A stretch of 7,382 bases of DNA, taken from positions 1 to 7,382 of the forward strand of contig CAZFWV010000339.1 in assembly GCA_964522605.1 (NCBI GenBank). The letters run 5' to 3'. The DNA comes from CAVZLD01 sp964522605 (lineage in GTDB: Bacteria; Planctomycetota; Planctomycetia; Pirellulales; Pirellulaceae). Positions 1 to 5,797 of this stretch are shown piece after piece. The first letter of the stretch is position 1, and every line of letters begins with the position of its first letter. A program made the translations under genes and the position numbers. Under the pieces are notes generated by a model. The model saw only the letters and a program-made list of their open reading frames with translations. It was not told where the DNA came from and did no database searches.

Positions 1-1
1 C

Positions 2-181
2 CCGCAGGCTCAGGGTTCGGCGGCAGACTCCCCGTTGGGCATCCCGGATGACTGGTCCTACAACCTACCATTTCCGGCCGCGATTCTCAACAAATCTCAC
101 TTCGATTTTGGTCCCGTGTCGCAGGCTTGCCAGCCGTGCGGCAGGGCCGCAACCCAACGGGGTGCTTCCGCACCCGCGTGA
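2..181 (+). CDS. Possible 3' end of an upstream gene (partial, doubtful)
   Basis: The second forward frame is open from the left edge to a TGA at 179-181 and would encode a 59-residue C-terminal tail that includes IPDDWSYNLPFP. The DDWS stretch looks protein-like. The last 20 or so residues are rich in Ala, Arg and Gln and look less natural. A second frame is open from base 3 to 314 but is very Arg-rich, and the first frame stops at 49-51, so frame evidence here is weak. The segment could be a real gene end, a decayed gene or non-coding DNA. I do not recognise a family. The sequence left of the window would settle it. Confidence 0.2.
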   Translation, partial: PQAQGSAADSPLGIPDDWSYNLPFPAAILNKSHFDFGPVSQACQPCGRAATQRGASAPA

Positions 182-449
182 GGATCGCTTCCGTTGGTCG
201 CTCAATTTCTTGCCGAGGGAACAACTTTTTCGCGGTTCGCAGTGCAGAGTTCCAGCCAACAGTTCGAGGACGAGTGTCCGGGTTCTCCGAGCGGGTCCAC
301 CGGCATTCCGCTAGCAGGATCGCTCGTGGCAATTCGCTGCTGGCGTCGTCGATGGGTGCGACGGCGCGATGCGGAGTGCGGGTGGACTGGACGGTAGGCA
401 GCGCAAGTGCCCATCGAATCGGCGCGGATCCGCCTTCGATGCGTGCGAC

Positions 450-478
450 TTGGGATTCCACTCAAGTCCTGCTAGAAC
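450..478 (+). promoter_or_regulatory. Weak sigma70-type promoter candidate for the ABC operon
   Basis: TTGGGA at 450-455 and TAGAAC at 473-478 are separated by 17 bases, each matching four of six positions of the bacterial -35 and -10 consensus. The site lies about 85 bases before the GTG start of the first operon gene, a plausible distance. Matches of this quality occur by chance and sigma-factor preferences in this lineage are less certain, so this is a candidate only. Confidence 0.25.
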
Positions 479-546
479 AGAAGAGGAAACTGAGGGCCCG
501 AGGTTCACCCGAAAAGTGGACCCAGGAAGAGGAAAAGCGGAGACAA

Positions 547-554
547 GAGAGAGG
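547..554 (+). promoter_or_regulatory. Ribosome-binding site that decides the GTG 564 start
   Basis: The purine run GAGAGAGG ends 9 bases before the GTG at 564-566. It supports this GTG rather than the in-frame ATG at 369, which has no such site and would place 65 polar, Arg-rich residues ahead of the membrane anchor. Confidence 0.55.
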
Positions 555-563
555 TTACCGACC

Positions 564-1535
564 GTGCGCCGCGTTCACTGGCTGATCCTGGCTTTCTGGC
601 TTGCCTCGTCTACCTGGCTGACCTGGACGAAGCTGATTCCACCCTTGCGAACGGGGGATCCGCCGCGATATCAGGACGTGTTGCCGGATCGAGCGGTCGC
701 CCTTCCGCCTGTTCACTGGTCGATTCAGCTCAACGGCAGACCGCTCGGCACCGCCATGAATGAAGTTTCTCGTCAGGAGGATGGCAACGGTCGTGTGCGG
801 AGTGAGATCCACATCCAAGGGCTTTCGGTCCAGGACCTGCTGCAGCCGACTTTCGGGATGCTCGGATCCGCGCTCCAACGTTCATTCGGCCGTTCCGGCC
901 CTGGCCCGGAACTCGATTTGACCGTCGAGAATCAGATGTACTTTGATGCGTTCGGCCAACTGCAGGCGTTCGAGTGCCGTGTGGACGTTGCGGACCTGGA
1001 CGAATGGATTCGGTTACGGGGCACCGTCCATGAAAGCCAGCTACGGCTCTCCGCCTTCGTGGGGCGAGAGACGGGCGACGTCCTGCGAAATCCCCAGCCT
1101 CCCGTCTTTCGCACAGAAGTCGAACTTCCCGCGGACCGACTCGTTGCGGACTCGCTCTCGCCCCGCCCCCGATTCGGTCACCTGCAGGTCGGACAGAAAT
1201 GGACCTTCCAGATGTACCGTCCCTTGCTTCCCAATCAGCCGCTGGAGCTGGTGGAGGCCCATGTGGATCGCCAGGACGAAATCGAATGGGAAGGCCAGAC
1301 GGTTTCCGCTTTTCATGTCGTGTACCGCCGCGCTGCCGGCAGCATTTTGAGCCTCGACCAGGATCTGGGACAGCTTTGGGTTCTGGCCGACGGAACGGTC
1401 GTTCGACAGACGCTGCAGTGGGGCTCGCTGGTCTTGACCTTCGATCGTCAGCCCGATGGGGACGACAACATCGAGTCCCGGCCGCCATTCGATGGAATGC
1501 GACATCCCTCTGATCAGGAGGCATCCGACCGGTGA
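564..1535 (+). CDS. Membrane-anchored protein of unknown function, first gene of an ABC exporter operon
   Basis: Encodes 323 residues from GTG 564. I do not recognise the family. After MRR, residues 4-21 (VHWLILAFWLASSTWLTW) form one hydrophobic segment with positive residues in front, so this is an uncleaved anchor or signal sequence placing the rest outside the cytoplasmic membrane. The remaining roughly 300 residues are soluble and look beta-rich, with alternating hydrophobic strands such as HWSIQLNGRPLGTAMNEV near residues 50-67. Near the end, LGQLWVLADGTVVRQTLQWG resembles the strand-turn-strand pattern of beta-sheet domains that bind lipids or envelope components; that likeness is an impression, not a family match. 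No catalytic motif or lipobox is visible. The stop overlaps the start of the ATPase gene in GTGA, so the product probably works with the exporter, for example as an extracytoplasmic partner. The CDS is firm; the role is inferred. Confidence 0.8.
   Translation: MRRVHWLILAFWLASSTWLTWTKLIPPLRTGDPPRYQDVLPDRAVALPPVHWSIQLNGRPLGTAMNEVSRQEDGNGRVRSEIHIQGLSVQDLLQPTFGMLGSALQRSFGRSGPGPELDLTVENQMYFDAFGQLQAFECRVDVADLDEWIRLRGTVHESQLRLSAFVGRETGDVLRNPQPPVFRTEVELPADRLVADSLSPRPRFGHLQVGQKWTFQMYRPLLPNQPLELVEAHVDRQDEIEWEGQTVSAFHVVYRRAAGSILSLDQDLGQLWVLADGTVVRQTLQWGSLVLTFDRQPDGDDNIESRPPFDGMRHPSDQEASDR
1516..1521 (+). promoter_or_regulatory. Strong Shine-Dalgarno sequence for the ABC ATPase gene
   Basis: A perfect AGGAGG lies inside the end of the upstream gene, 10 bases before the GTG at 1532. 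It confirms the GTG start and the coupled arrangement in which the ATPase start overlaps the previous stop (GTGA). Confidence 0.8.
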
Positions 1536-2293
1536 TTGAGTTGCGACGTGTGACGAAACGCTACGGGAGCAAGACGGCGGTCAGCCAGCTCACATTTCGA
1601 GTCGAGGCCGGGGAGGTTTTCGCCTTCCTTGGTCCCAATGGCGCCGGTAAGACGACCACCATCAAGATGCTCGTCGGATTGCTCTCACCGGAGGAGGGCA
1701 GAGTAACTGTCGGAACGCACGACGTCGCGACGGAGCCGCGTCGCGCGAGCCGAATGCTGGGGTATGTCCCTGACCAACCTTACTTGTACGACAAGTTAAC
1801 GGGGCGCGAATTCCTCGAGTTCATGGCGGGCATGTATGGCATGCAGCCGGAGGAGATCGAAACGAGCATCCGACACCAGATCCGCACATTCGGTCTGGAG
1901 TCCTTCGTCGACCGGCTCGCGGAAACCTACTCGCACGGCATGAAGCAACGGCTCGTGTTTGCCGCGGCCCTTGTCCACCGGCCGAAGGTGCTGATTCTGG
2001 ATGAACCCATGGTCGGACTGGACCCTCACAGTATGCGTCGAGTCAAGGATTTGCTTCGCGCCCACGCCCAGCAGGGCATGACGATCTTCATGTCGACACA
2101 CACCCTGTCTCTGGCCGAAGAAATCGCAGACCGAATTGGCGTCATTGATCAGGGTCAACTGCGTTTTCTGGGCACGGTCGAAGAACTCAAACACGAAAGC
2201 GACGATGGCAATCGATCCCTGGAAGGGGTTTTCCTGAAACTGACGACTGCGGAATCGATGGTTTCCGTTCGTGAAGAGGAGCCTCACGCGTGA
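1532..2293 (+). CDS. ABC transporter ATP-binding protein (ABC-2 exporter type)
   Basis: A 253-residue nucleotide-binding subunit that hydrolyses ATP at the cytoplasmic membrane face to drive the permease encoded next. All ABC motifs are present in order: Walker A GPNGAGKTT at residues 34-42, the Q-loop around Gln82 in YVPDQPYLYD, the signature segment YSHGMKQR at 133-140, Walker B VLILDEP at 153-159 with catalytic Glu158, the D-loop GLDP at 162-165, and the switch His190 in STHTL. The signature reads SHGMK rather than LSGGQ, a variant common in CcmA-like (COG1131) ATPases paired with ABC-2 permeases. Length is slightly above a minimal nucleotide-binding domain, with a short C-terminal extension. 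Its start overlaps the preceding stop and its own stop overlaps the permease start, both as GTGA. The substrate cannot be inferred from this subunit. Confidence 0.95.
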   Translation: MIELRRVTKRYGSKTAVSQLTFRVEAGEVFAFLGPNGAGKTTTIKMLVGLLSPEEGRVTVGTHDVATEPRRASRMLGYVPDQPYLYDKLTGREFLEFMAGMYGMQPEEIETSIRHQIRTFGLESFVDRLAETYSHGMKQRLVFAAALVHRPKVLILDEPMVGLDPHSMRRVKDLLRAHAQQGMTIFMSTHTLSLAEEIADRIGVIDQGQLRFLGTVEELKHESDDGNRSLEGVFLKLTTAESMVSVREEEPHA

Positions 2294-4107
2294 CGGATGG
2301 CGAAGCGATCCTGCGACCTCGAATCCAGCATGGCGTGGACAATCCGAGCCTGCCGGCGGATCCACCCGACTGGCAGGTCGAACGAGGATTGTTCTGGACC
2401 CTTCGTCGCCAGATCCTGCGAACAACGTTCCGACAGTTCTTTCGCCAGTCGGGACTGCGTCTGTTGCTGCTGGCCACACTGACGATGATCTTCTGGAGCG
2501 TGATGTACGCGTTATTCCACGAGGGTTTTTCTCTGCTGCGTACGGCGGTCGGACACCCCGCGACATTGGCCCGCACGGTTCACGCGGTTTACAACTTGTT
2601 CTTTCTTTCGTTGCTGATGATGATCGCCATCTCGTCGGGCATTCTGTTCTATGGCGCCGTCTATCGGAATCCCGAAGTTTGCCTGTTGCTGACAACGCCA
2701 GCCCGGGCGTCGCGAATTGCGCTCTACAAATTTGAAGAGGCGACCTTGCTGGCTTGTTGGGGCTTCCTACTACTGGGCAGCCCCCTACTGATTGCCTATG
2801 GCGTCGTCAATCAGTCGGCCTGGTTATATTACGTCCTGTTGCTACCCTTCTTGATCTCCTTTGCTGTCATTCCGGCCGGCGTCGGTGTGATCGGCTGTCT
2901 GTTGCTCGTCTCCTTTGCGCCCCGTTGGCGTCGCGGTGTTCTCGTTCTGCTGGGCCTACTGGGATTGGTCGCCCTATTTTTCATCGGTTGGACAATCCTG
3001 GGTAGTGACGAGAACGACTTGCTGTCGGCGCTCTGGCTGCAGCAGATGCTGGGGCGCCTGCGAATTGCCGAACAGCGGGTCTTACCGAGTTGGTGGCTCA
3101 GCACCGGGCTACTGGAGGCTGCTCATGCGCCGGGAGCCTTCTCCGTCGAAACCGTCGGGTTTCTTTGCGTCCTGAGCTCTCACGCGTTGATGATGCCGTT
3201 GCTGGTCACGGCCATCGGCCACTTGTTCTTGCGACATGGATACAACCGATTGGCGAGTTATGCGCCGCGCCCCCTCGACTGGCACATGGGATGGCTTGAT
3301 CGAGTCACGCAGAACGCCCTGCGGCCCTTGTCGCCGTCGCTTCGATTGCTGCTGCTGAAGGACTTGCGGTTGTTTCGTCGCGATCCGCTGCAATGGTCGC
3401 AGTTCTTGCTGTTTTTTGGGCTGCTGTCGCTGTACTTCTTTTACGTCCGCCGTTTTCAATACGGCAGCGCACTCGTGGGCTGGATGACCGCGATTGGATT
3501 CATGAATCTCGCCGTGGTGGGATTGATCCTATCCACGTTCACGACGCGGTTCGTGTTTCCGATGATCAGTCTCGAAGGGCAACGGTTCTGGATCCTCGGG
3601 ACACTCCCAATCCAGCGTCGCTCCATTCTCTGGGGCAAGTTCTTATTCGCATCACTCGTCTGCTGCGTACCCTGCTCCACGTTGATACTTCTGAGTGATC
3701 TGGCTCTGCAACTTTGGTCGCGCAACCCCTCCACAGTTCCCGTCCATCAACTGTTGTGTCTTTGTCTGGGATTGGGCCTGTCGGCGATGGCCGTTGGTTT
3801 AGGCGCCCGCCTACCCAATTTGCGCGAAATGTCACCGGCGCGCATCGCGGCGGGTTTCGGCGGAACGCTGACGCTGATTCTGAGCGCAATCTTCGTGGTG
3901 CTTGTCGTTCTGCCACCCGCGATTCCTGCGTACTTGCTGGCCGCACATGCGGGTCACACGCGAATGCTGATCGATCCGAAATGGCTCGAGGCGATGCCGT
4001 GGATCTTTGGAATCACAGTCGCCCACAGCGTCCTCCTCACGCTGATCGTCACGGGCGTTTCGCTGCGCGTCGGAATCCGGGCCTTTGACCGTTTGGAGAT
4101 GTACTGA
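2290..4107 (+). CDS. Large ABC-2 type transporter permease, putative ABC exporter
   Basis: A 605-residue polytopic membrane protein and the probable channel-forming partner of the ATPase upstream. A cytoplasmic N-terminus of about 55 residues is followed by roughly 12 hydrophobic segments, near residues 56-76, 100-122, 151-173, 178-206, 215-237, 286-312, 370-386, 396-416, 450-470, 486-506, 520-545 and 570-593. There is no nucleotide-binding domain. The segment SLEGQRFWILGTLPIQRR at 427-444, continuing to Lys450, is typical of the putative ABC exporter permeases often found in planctomycetes, as is LLLLKDLRLFRRDPLQW at 353-369. A related motif occurs in the first half (LLLTTPARASRIALYKF, 132-148), suggesting two fused halves. 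The gene starts at GTG 2290, overlapping the ATPase stop, with AGAGGAG at 2275-2281 as ribosome-binding site. Cargo is unknown. Confidence 0.88.
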   Translation: MTDGEAILRPRIQHGVDNPSLPADPPDWQVERGLFWTLRRQILRTTFRQFFRQSGLRLLLLATLTMIFWSVMYALFHEGFSLLRTAVGHPATLARTVHAVYNLFFLSLLMMIAISSGILFYGAVYRNPEVCLLLTTPARASRIALYKFEEATLLACWGFLLLGSPLLIAYGVVNQSAWLYYVLLLPFLISFAVIPAGVGVIGCLLLVSFAPRWRRGVLVLLGLLGLVALFFIGWTILGSDENDLLSALWLQQMLGRLRIAEQRVLPSWWLSTGLLEAAHAPGAFSVETVGFLCVLSSHALMMPLLVTAIGHLFLRHGYNRLASYAPRPLDWHMGWLDRVTQNALRPLSPSLRLLLLKDLRLFRRDPLQWSQFLLFFGLLSLYFFYVRRFQYGSALVGWMTAIGFMNLAVVGLILSTFTTRFVFPMISLEGQRFWILGTLPIQRRSILWGKFLFASLVCCVPCSTLILLSDLALQLWSRNPSTVPVHQLLCLCLGLGLSAMAVGLGARLPNLREMSPARIAAGFGGTLTLILSAIFVVLVVLPPAIPAYLLAAHAGHTRMLIDPKWLEAMPWIFGITVAHSVLLTLIVTGVSLRVGIRAFDRLEMY

Positions 4108-4117
4108 ATCACCTATC

Positions 4118-4834
4118 TCAGAGCGTGTGTCGGATGATGTCGTACCCGACCACGAAGATCGCCGCATCAACCAGCATGTGACTGAGCCACGGTCCGGTCA
4201 GCGAGTTTGTTCGATCGTAGAGCCACGCCCAAAACGCTCCTCCTACGGCAACGGCCAGCGAGAGCAGGTAAGCCAATGGATTCGACCAACCGAAGTAGAA
4301 TCCCAAGACGATCACGTGGTGCGCCATGAAGCCGAGGCTTGATACGAGAATCGCAGGCATCAGCGATACGCGCTGCCGCAGTTGACGAAAGACGAACCAA
4401 CGCCAGTAGTACTCTTCCAGCCCGGAATGGAATAGAGAATAAAAAGCTCCCAGCGCCGCATAACTCCAGAATGTCCCAACGCCGAAGCCCCGGACCTTGT
4501 CGACAATCTGCTGACTGCCGATATCCAGCCATCCCAGAGGTTTCAGCACCCCGTGGTAGAGCACTCCCGTGCCGACCATGACAAAAAGGCCGAACAGCAA
4601 CCCGAGTTTCCATCCCGCTCGCGTCGGCACTCCCCAGCGCGATCGGTTCGGACGAACCACACCCAGCCAGATCAGGGGAAACGCAAACTGGAGTACCTTC
4701 CCCACTCCATAGGCCGACTGCTGCCACGCCGCCGGTTGCCTGGCAAGTGCCACGAAGTAGAGCCAGGTGATCAGCGAAGGGAAGAGCAGGGCGAAGACGA
4801 TCGCCCCCCATTCGGACCTGCTGTGGTTCTTCAT
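4118..4834 (-). CDS. CPBP family intramembrane glutamic protease
   Basis: A 238-residue integral membrane protein of the CPBP (Abi, CAAX-protease and bacteriocin-processing) family. All three family motifs are visible: EEYYWR with Glu140, Glu141 and Arg145; FMAHH with Phe169 and His173; and a third His219 followed by Asp223 in LSHMLVDA. About seven hydrophobic segments lie near residues 10-30, 43-60, 76-96, 122-137, 157-180, 185-208 and 219-233, with the catalytic motifs at or inside the later ones, as in Rce1-like enzymes. Family members cleave substrates within the membrane and are tied to CAAX processing, bacteriocin immunity or regulation; the substrate here is unknown. The ATG start has a modest upstream AGGGA 8 bases away. 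The gene converges on the ABC permease with 10 bases between stops, so it is not in that operon. Confidence 0.92.
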   Translation of the reverse strand: MKNHSRSEWGAIVFALLFPSLITWLYFVALARQPAAWQQSAYGVGKVLQFAFPLIWLGVVRPNRSRWGVPTRAGWKLGLLFGLFVMVGTGVLYHGVLKPLGWLDIGSQQIVDKVRGFGVGTFWSYAALGAFYSLFHSGLEEYYWRWFVFRQLRQRVSLMPAILVSSLGFMAHHVIVLGFYFGWSNPLAYLLSLAVAVGGAFWAWLYDRTNSLTGPWLSHMLVDAAIFVVGYDIIRHTL

Positions 4835-4895
4835 CCCGACGTTCCCTGATTAGCTGAATTCGGCGGGTCCACGATTTTCGGTGGGTGCATGCAAC

Positions 4896-4968
4896 TCGTT
4901 TAACGGCAAGCCACAGGCGTCGGCGGGTACGAGACAGACACCGACGCCTGCGGCTTGCCGTTAAACGA
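4896..4968. repeat. Near-perfect inverted repeat with 28-base arms, REP-like palindrome
   Basis: The left arm at 4896-4923 and right arm at 4941-4968 are reverse complements at 27 of 28 positions. The single mismatch is A4913 against C4951. The arms enclose a 17-base loop (4924-4940). Arm landmarks are CGTTTAACGGCAAGCC on the left and GGCTTGCCGTTAAACG on the right, with the inner ends CAGGCGTCGG and CCGACGCCTG. Either strand could fold into a very stable hairpin. No T run follows on either strand, so it is not a standard intrinsic terminator. Its form and its place between divergent genes fit a dispersed REP-like or MITE-like element, or a regulatory palindrome. Confidence 0.93.
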
Positions 4969-4970
4969 AC

Positions 4971-4988
4971 AGAGGAGTGACTCCCTCT
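4971..4988. repeat. Small imperfect hairpin next to the long palindrome
   Basis: AGAGGAG at 4971-4977 can pair with CTCCCTCT at 4981-4988, leaving one bulged C (4985) and the three-base loop TGA. It begins two bases after the right arm of the long inverted repeat and may be part of the same element. Its stability is modest and it could be chance. Confidence 0.45.
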
Positions 4989-5141
4989 TCCAAACTCAGG
5001 CAGGTTTCGCACTCCAAACTACACAACCCTCTTGGCAAGACGGGCAATCCGGGACGAGTTTCTTTGTTCCACCGATCGTTCGATCCAGTCAAACTGCGGT
5101 GACCGCTCCGTCCGCGCTAGGCGATTCGAAGTTCCGGCAGC

Positions 5142-5414
5142 GTGAAGACCGATGTAAAGGGCATGCGTCCCCGACAGATACGGCAGTTGATCGAACAAAC
5201 GTTTGAGTCGCTGAGGTCTACGCCTCAACGCCTGACGCGGGAATCGCTCTTGATCCGCGACGGACATTACTGCGGACACCGCTACGAGAGCGAGGATCTG
5301 ATTGCCGTCTGGTTTCTCGAGGAGCAGCAGATCAAATTCTTCAGCAGGACCGGCGATCTGCTGCTCGTCCTACAGCCGACCGAATCGGATGAGGTCCAGC
5401 TGCGAGCCGCGTGA
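5142..5414 (+). CDS. Small protein of unknown function, 90 residues
   Basis: Encodes 90 residues from GTG 5142; an in-frame ATG at 5163 would give 83 residues starting MRPRQIRQLIEQ. I do not recognise the family. The composition is that of a real soluble protein. An N-terminal amphipathic helix (about residues 10-25, RQIRQLIEQTFESL) is followed by alternating strands around ESLLIRDGHYCGHRY, LIAVWFLEEQQIKFFS and GDLLLVLQP. This suggests a small helix-plus-beta-sheet domain with no signal peptide or membrane segment. One Cys and two His occur in RDGHYCGHR, too few for a clear metal site. Neither start has a strong ribosome-binding site: AAAGG lies too close to the ATG and none precedes the GTG. 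The gene stands alone, divergent from the protease gene and convergent with the chaperone operon. Confidence 0.68.
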   Translation: MKTDVKGMRPRQIRQLIEQTFESLRSTPQRLTRESLLIRDGHYCGHRYESEDLIAVWFLEEQQIKFFSRTGDLLLVLQPTESDEVQLRAA

Positions 5415-5428
5415 GGGAATCGACCCTC
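5413..5428. terminator. Weak stem-loop between convergent genes
   Basis: GAGGG at 5413-5417 pairs with CCCTC at 5424-5428 around a six-base loop, in the 42-base gap between the stop codons of the small gene and the FmdB-like gene. It sits where a bidirectional terminator would be expected, but the stem is only 5 bp and no T tract follows on either strand. Confidence 0.2.
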
Positions 5429-5456
5429 GTCTCACCGATCAGATCGTCGGCGGACG

Positions 5457-5768
5457 TCACTTGCTGGCACAGGCAGCAGCCTTCTCGGGGGAAGATTTCT
5501 TTTCTTTGTCGGCCTTCTTCTTCGAGGCATCCGTTCCCCCCTTGGCGGATTCGCTTTCCGCCTTGGCCTTCTTCTTGTAGGAGTCGCTTCGGTAGTCGGT
5601 CTGGTAGAAACCGGAGCCCTTGAACACGATCGCCGCCCCGGTGCCAAACAGGCGGCGGAGCTTCGAGCGATTGCACTCAGGACATTTTCGCTTTACCGGT
5701 TCCGAGATCGTCTGAAAGAGTTCAAAAGCGTGACCACAGGCGTCGCATTCATAGTCGTACGTCGGCAT
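5457..5768 (-). CDS. FmdB family zinc-ribbon protein
   Basis: A 103-residue protein with the typical FmdB/CxxC_CxxC_SSSS N-terminus MPTYDYECDACGHAFE. Four cysteines, Cys8, Cys11, Cys29 and Cys32 in two CxxC pairs, should bind one zinc ion. The conserved stretch VFKGSGFYQTDYRSDSYK follows at about 48-65. The C-terminal 40 residues are a low-complexity Lys, Ala, Ser and Glu tail, common in the family and likely disordered; it ends in AAACASK with one extra Cys. The family was named after a putative regulator of the formamidase operon, but its biochemical role is not settled, so only the fold is certain. It lies 29 bases after grpE on the same strand, probably as last gene of the chaperone operon. 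The ATG has only a weak upstream GTGAG. Confidence 0.93.
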   Translation of the reverse strand: MPTYDYECDACGHAFELFQTISEPVKRKCPECNRSKLRRLFGTGAAIVFKGSGFYQTDYRSDSYKKKAKAESESAKGGTDASKKKADKEKKSSPEKAAACASK

Positions 5769-5797
5769 AGTTGACTCACAGTTAAAGGTTTGTCGTC

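Larger units (their letters stand above)
182..563. other. Intergenic region upstream of the ABC operon, no supported gene
   Basis: About 380 bases without a credible gene. Several frames are open here, but their translations are Arg- and Ser-rich, lack hydrophobic cores, have no ribosome-binding site and overlap one another on both strands, as expected for chance ORFs in GC-rich DNA. The frame of the downstream gene is also open back to an ATG at 369, but those extra 65 residues look untranslated. A perfect 10-base palindrome, GCGGATCCGC, lies near 424-433 and has no obvious role. No rho-independent terminator with a T tract was seen. Confidence 0.5.
4835..5141. other. Divergent intergenic region with palindromic repeat
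   Basis: About 307 bases between the start of the CPBP gene on the minus strand and the small gene on the plus strand, so promoters for both should lie here. I found no convincing -35 and -10 pair for either gene. The striking content is the long inverted repeat at 4896-4968 and the small hairpin at 4971-4988. The overlapping short reading frames in this stretch run through the palindrome and look accidental. No tRNA-like cloverleaf was found. Confidence 0.6.

Noticed and set aside
369..563. Upstream extension of the first operon gene to the ATG at 369
   Set aside because: The extra 65 residues are polar and Arg-rich, have no ribosome-binding site, and would bury a clear N-terminal membrane anchor. 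GTG 564 has a good purine-rich site 9 bases upstream.
730..1524. Long 264-codon minus-strand reading frame opposite the first operon gene
   Set aside because: It is antisense to a gene with a well-supported start and GTGA coupling. Its translation is rich in Arg, Pro and Gly without a hydrophobic core or recognisable motif, typical of a shadow frame in GC-rich DNA.
1796..2695. Minus-strand 299-codon frame opposite the ATPase and permease
   Set aside because: It lies antisense across two genes whose products have clear motifs; its translation is low-quality and Arg-rich.
4896..4968. Long palindrome read as an intrinsic terminator or a CRISPR repeat
   Set aside because: No T tract follows on either strand, and there is only one unit with no regular spacers.
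4167..5012. Minus-strand 281-codon frame overlapping the CPBP gene
   Set aside because: It runs out of frame with the gene that carries all three CPBP motifs and passes through the inverted repeat. It has no domain-like features.
4955..5206. Plus-strand 83-codon frame across the palindrome and into the small gene
   Set aside because: It begins inside the right arm of the inverted repeat, has no ribosome-binding site and overlaps the better-supported frame starting at 5142.
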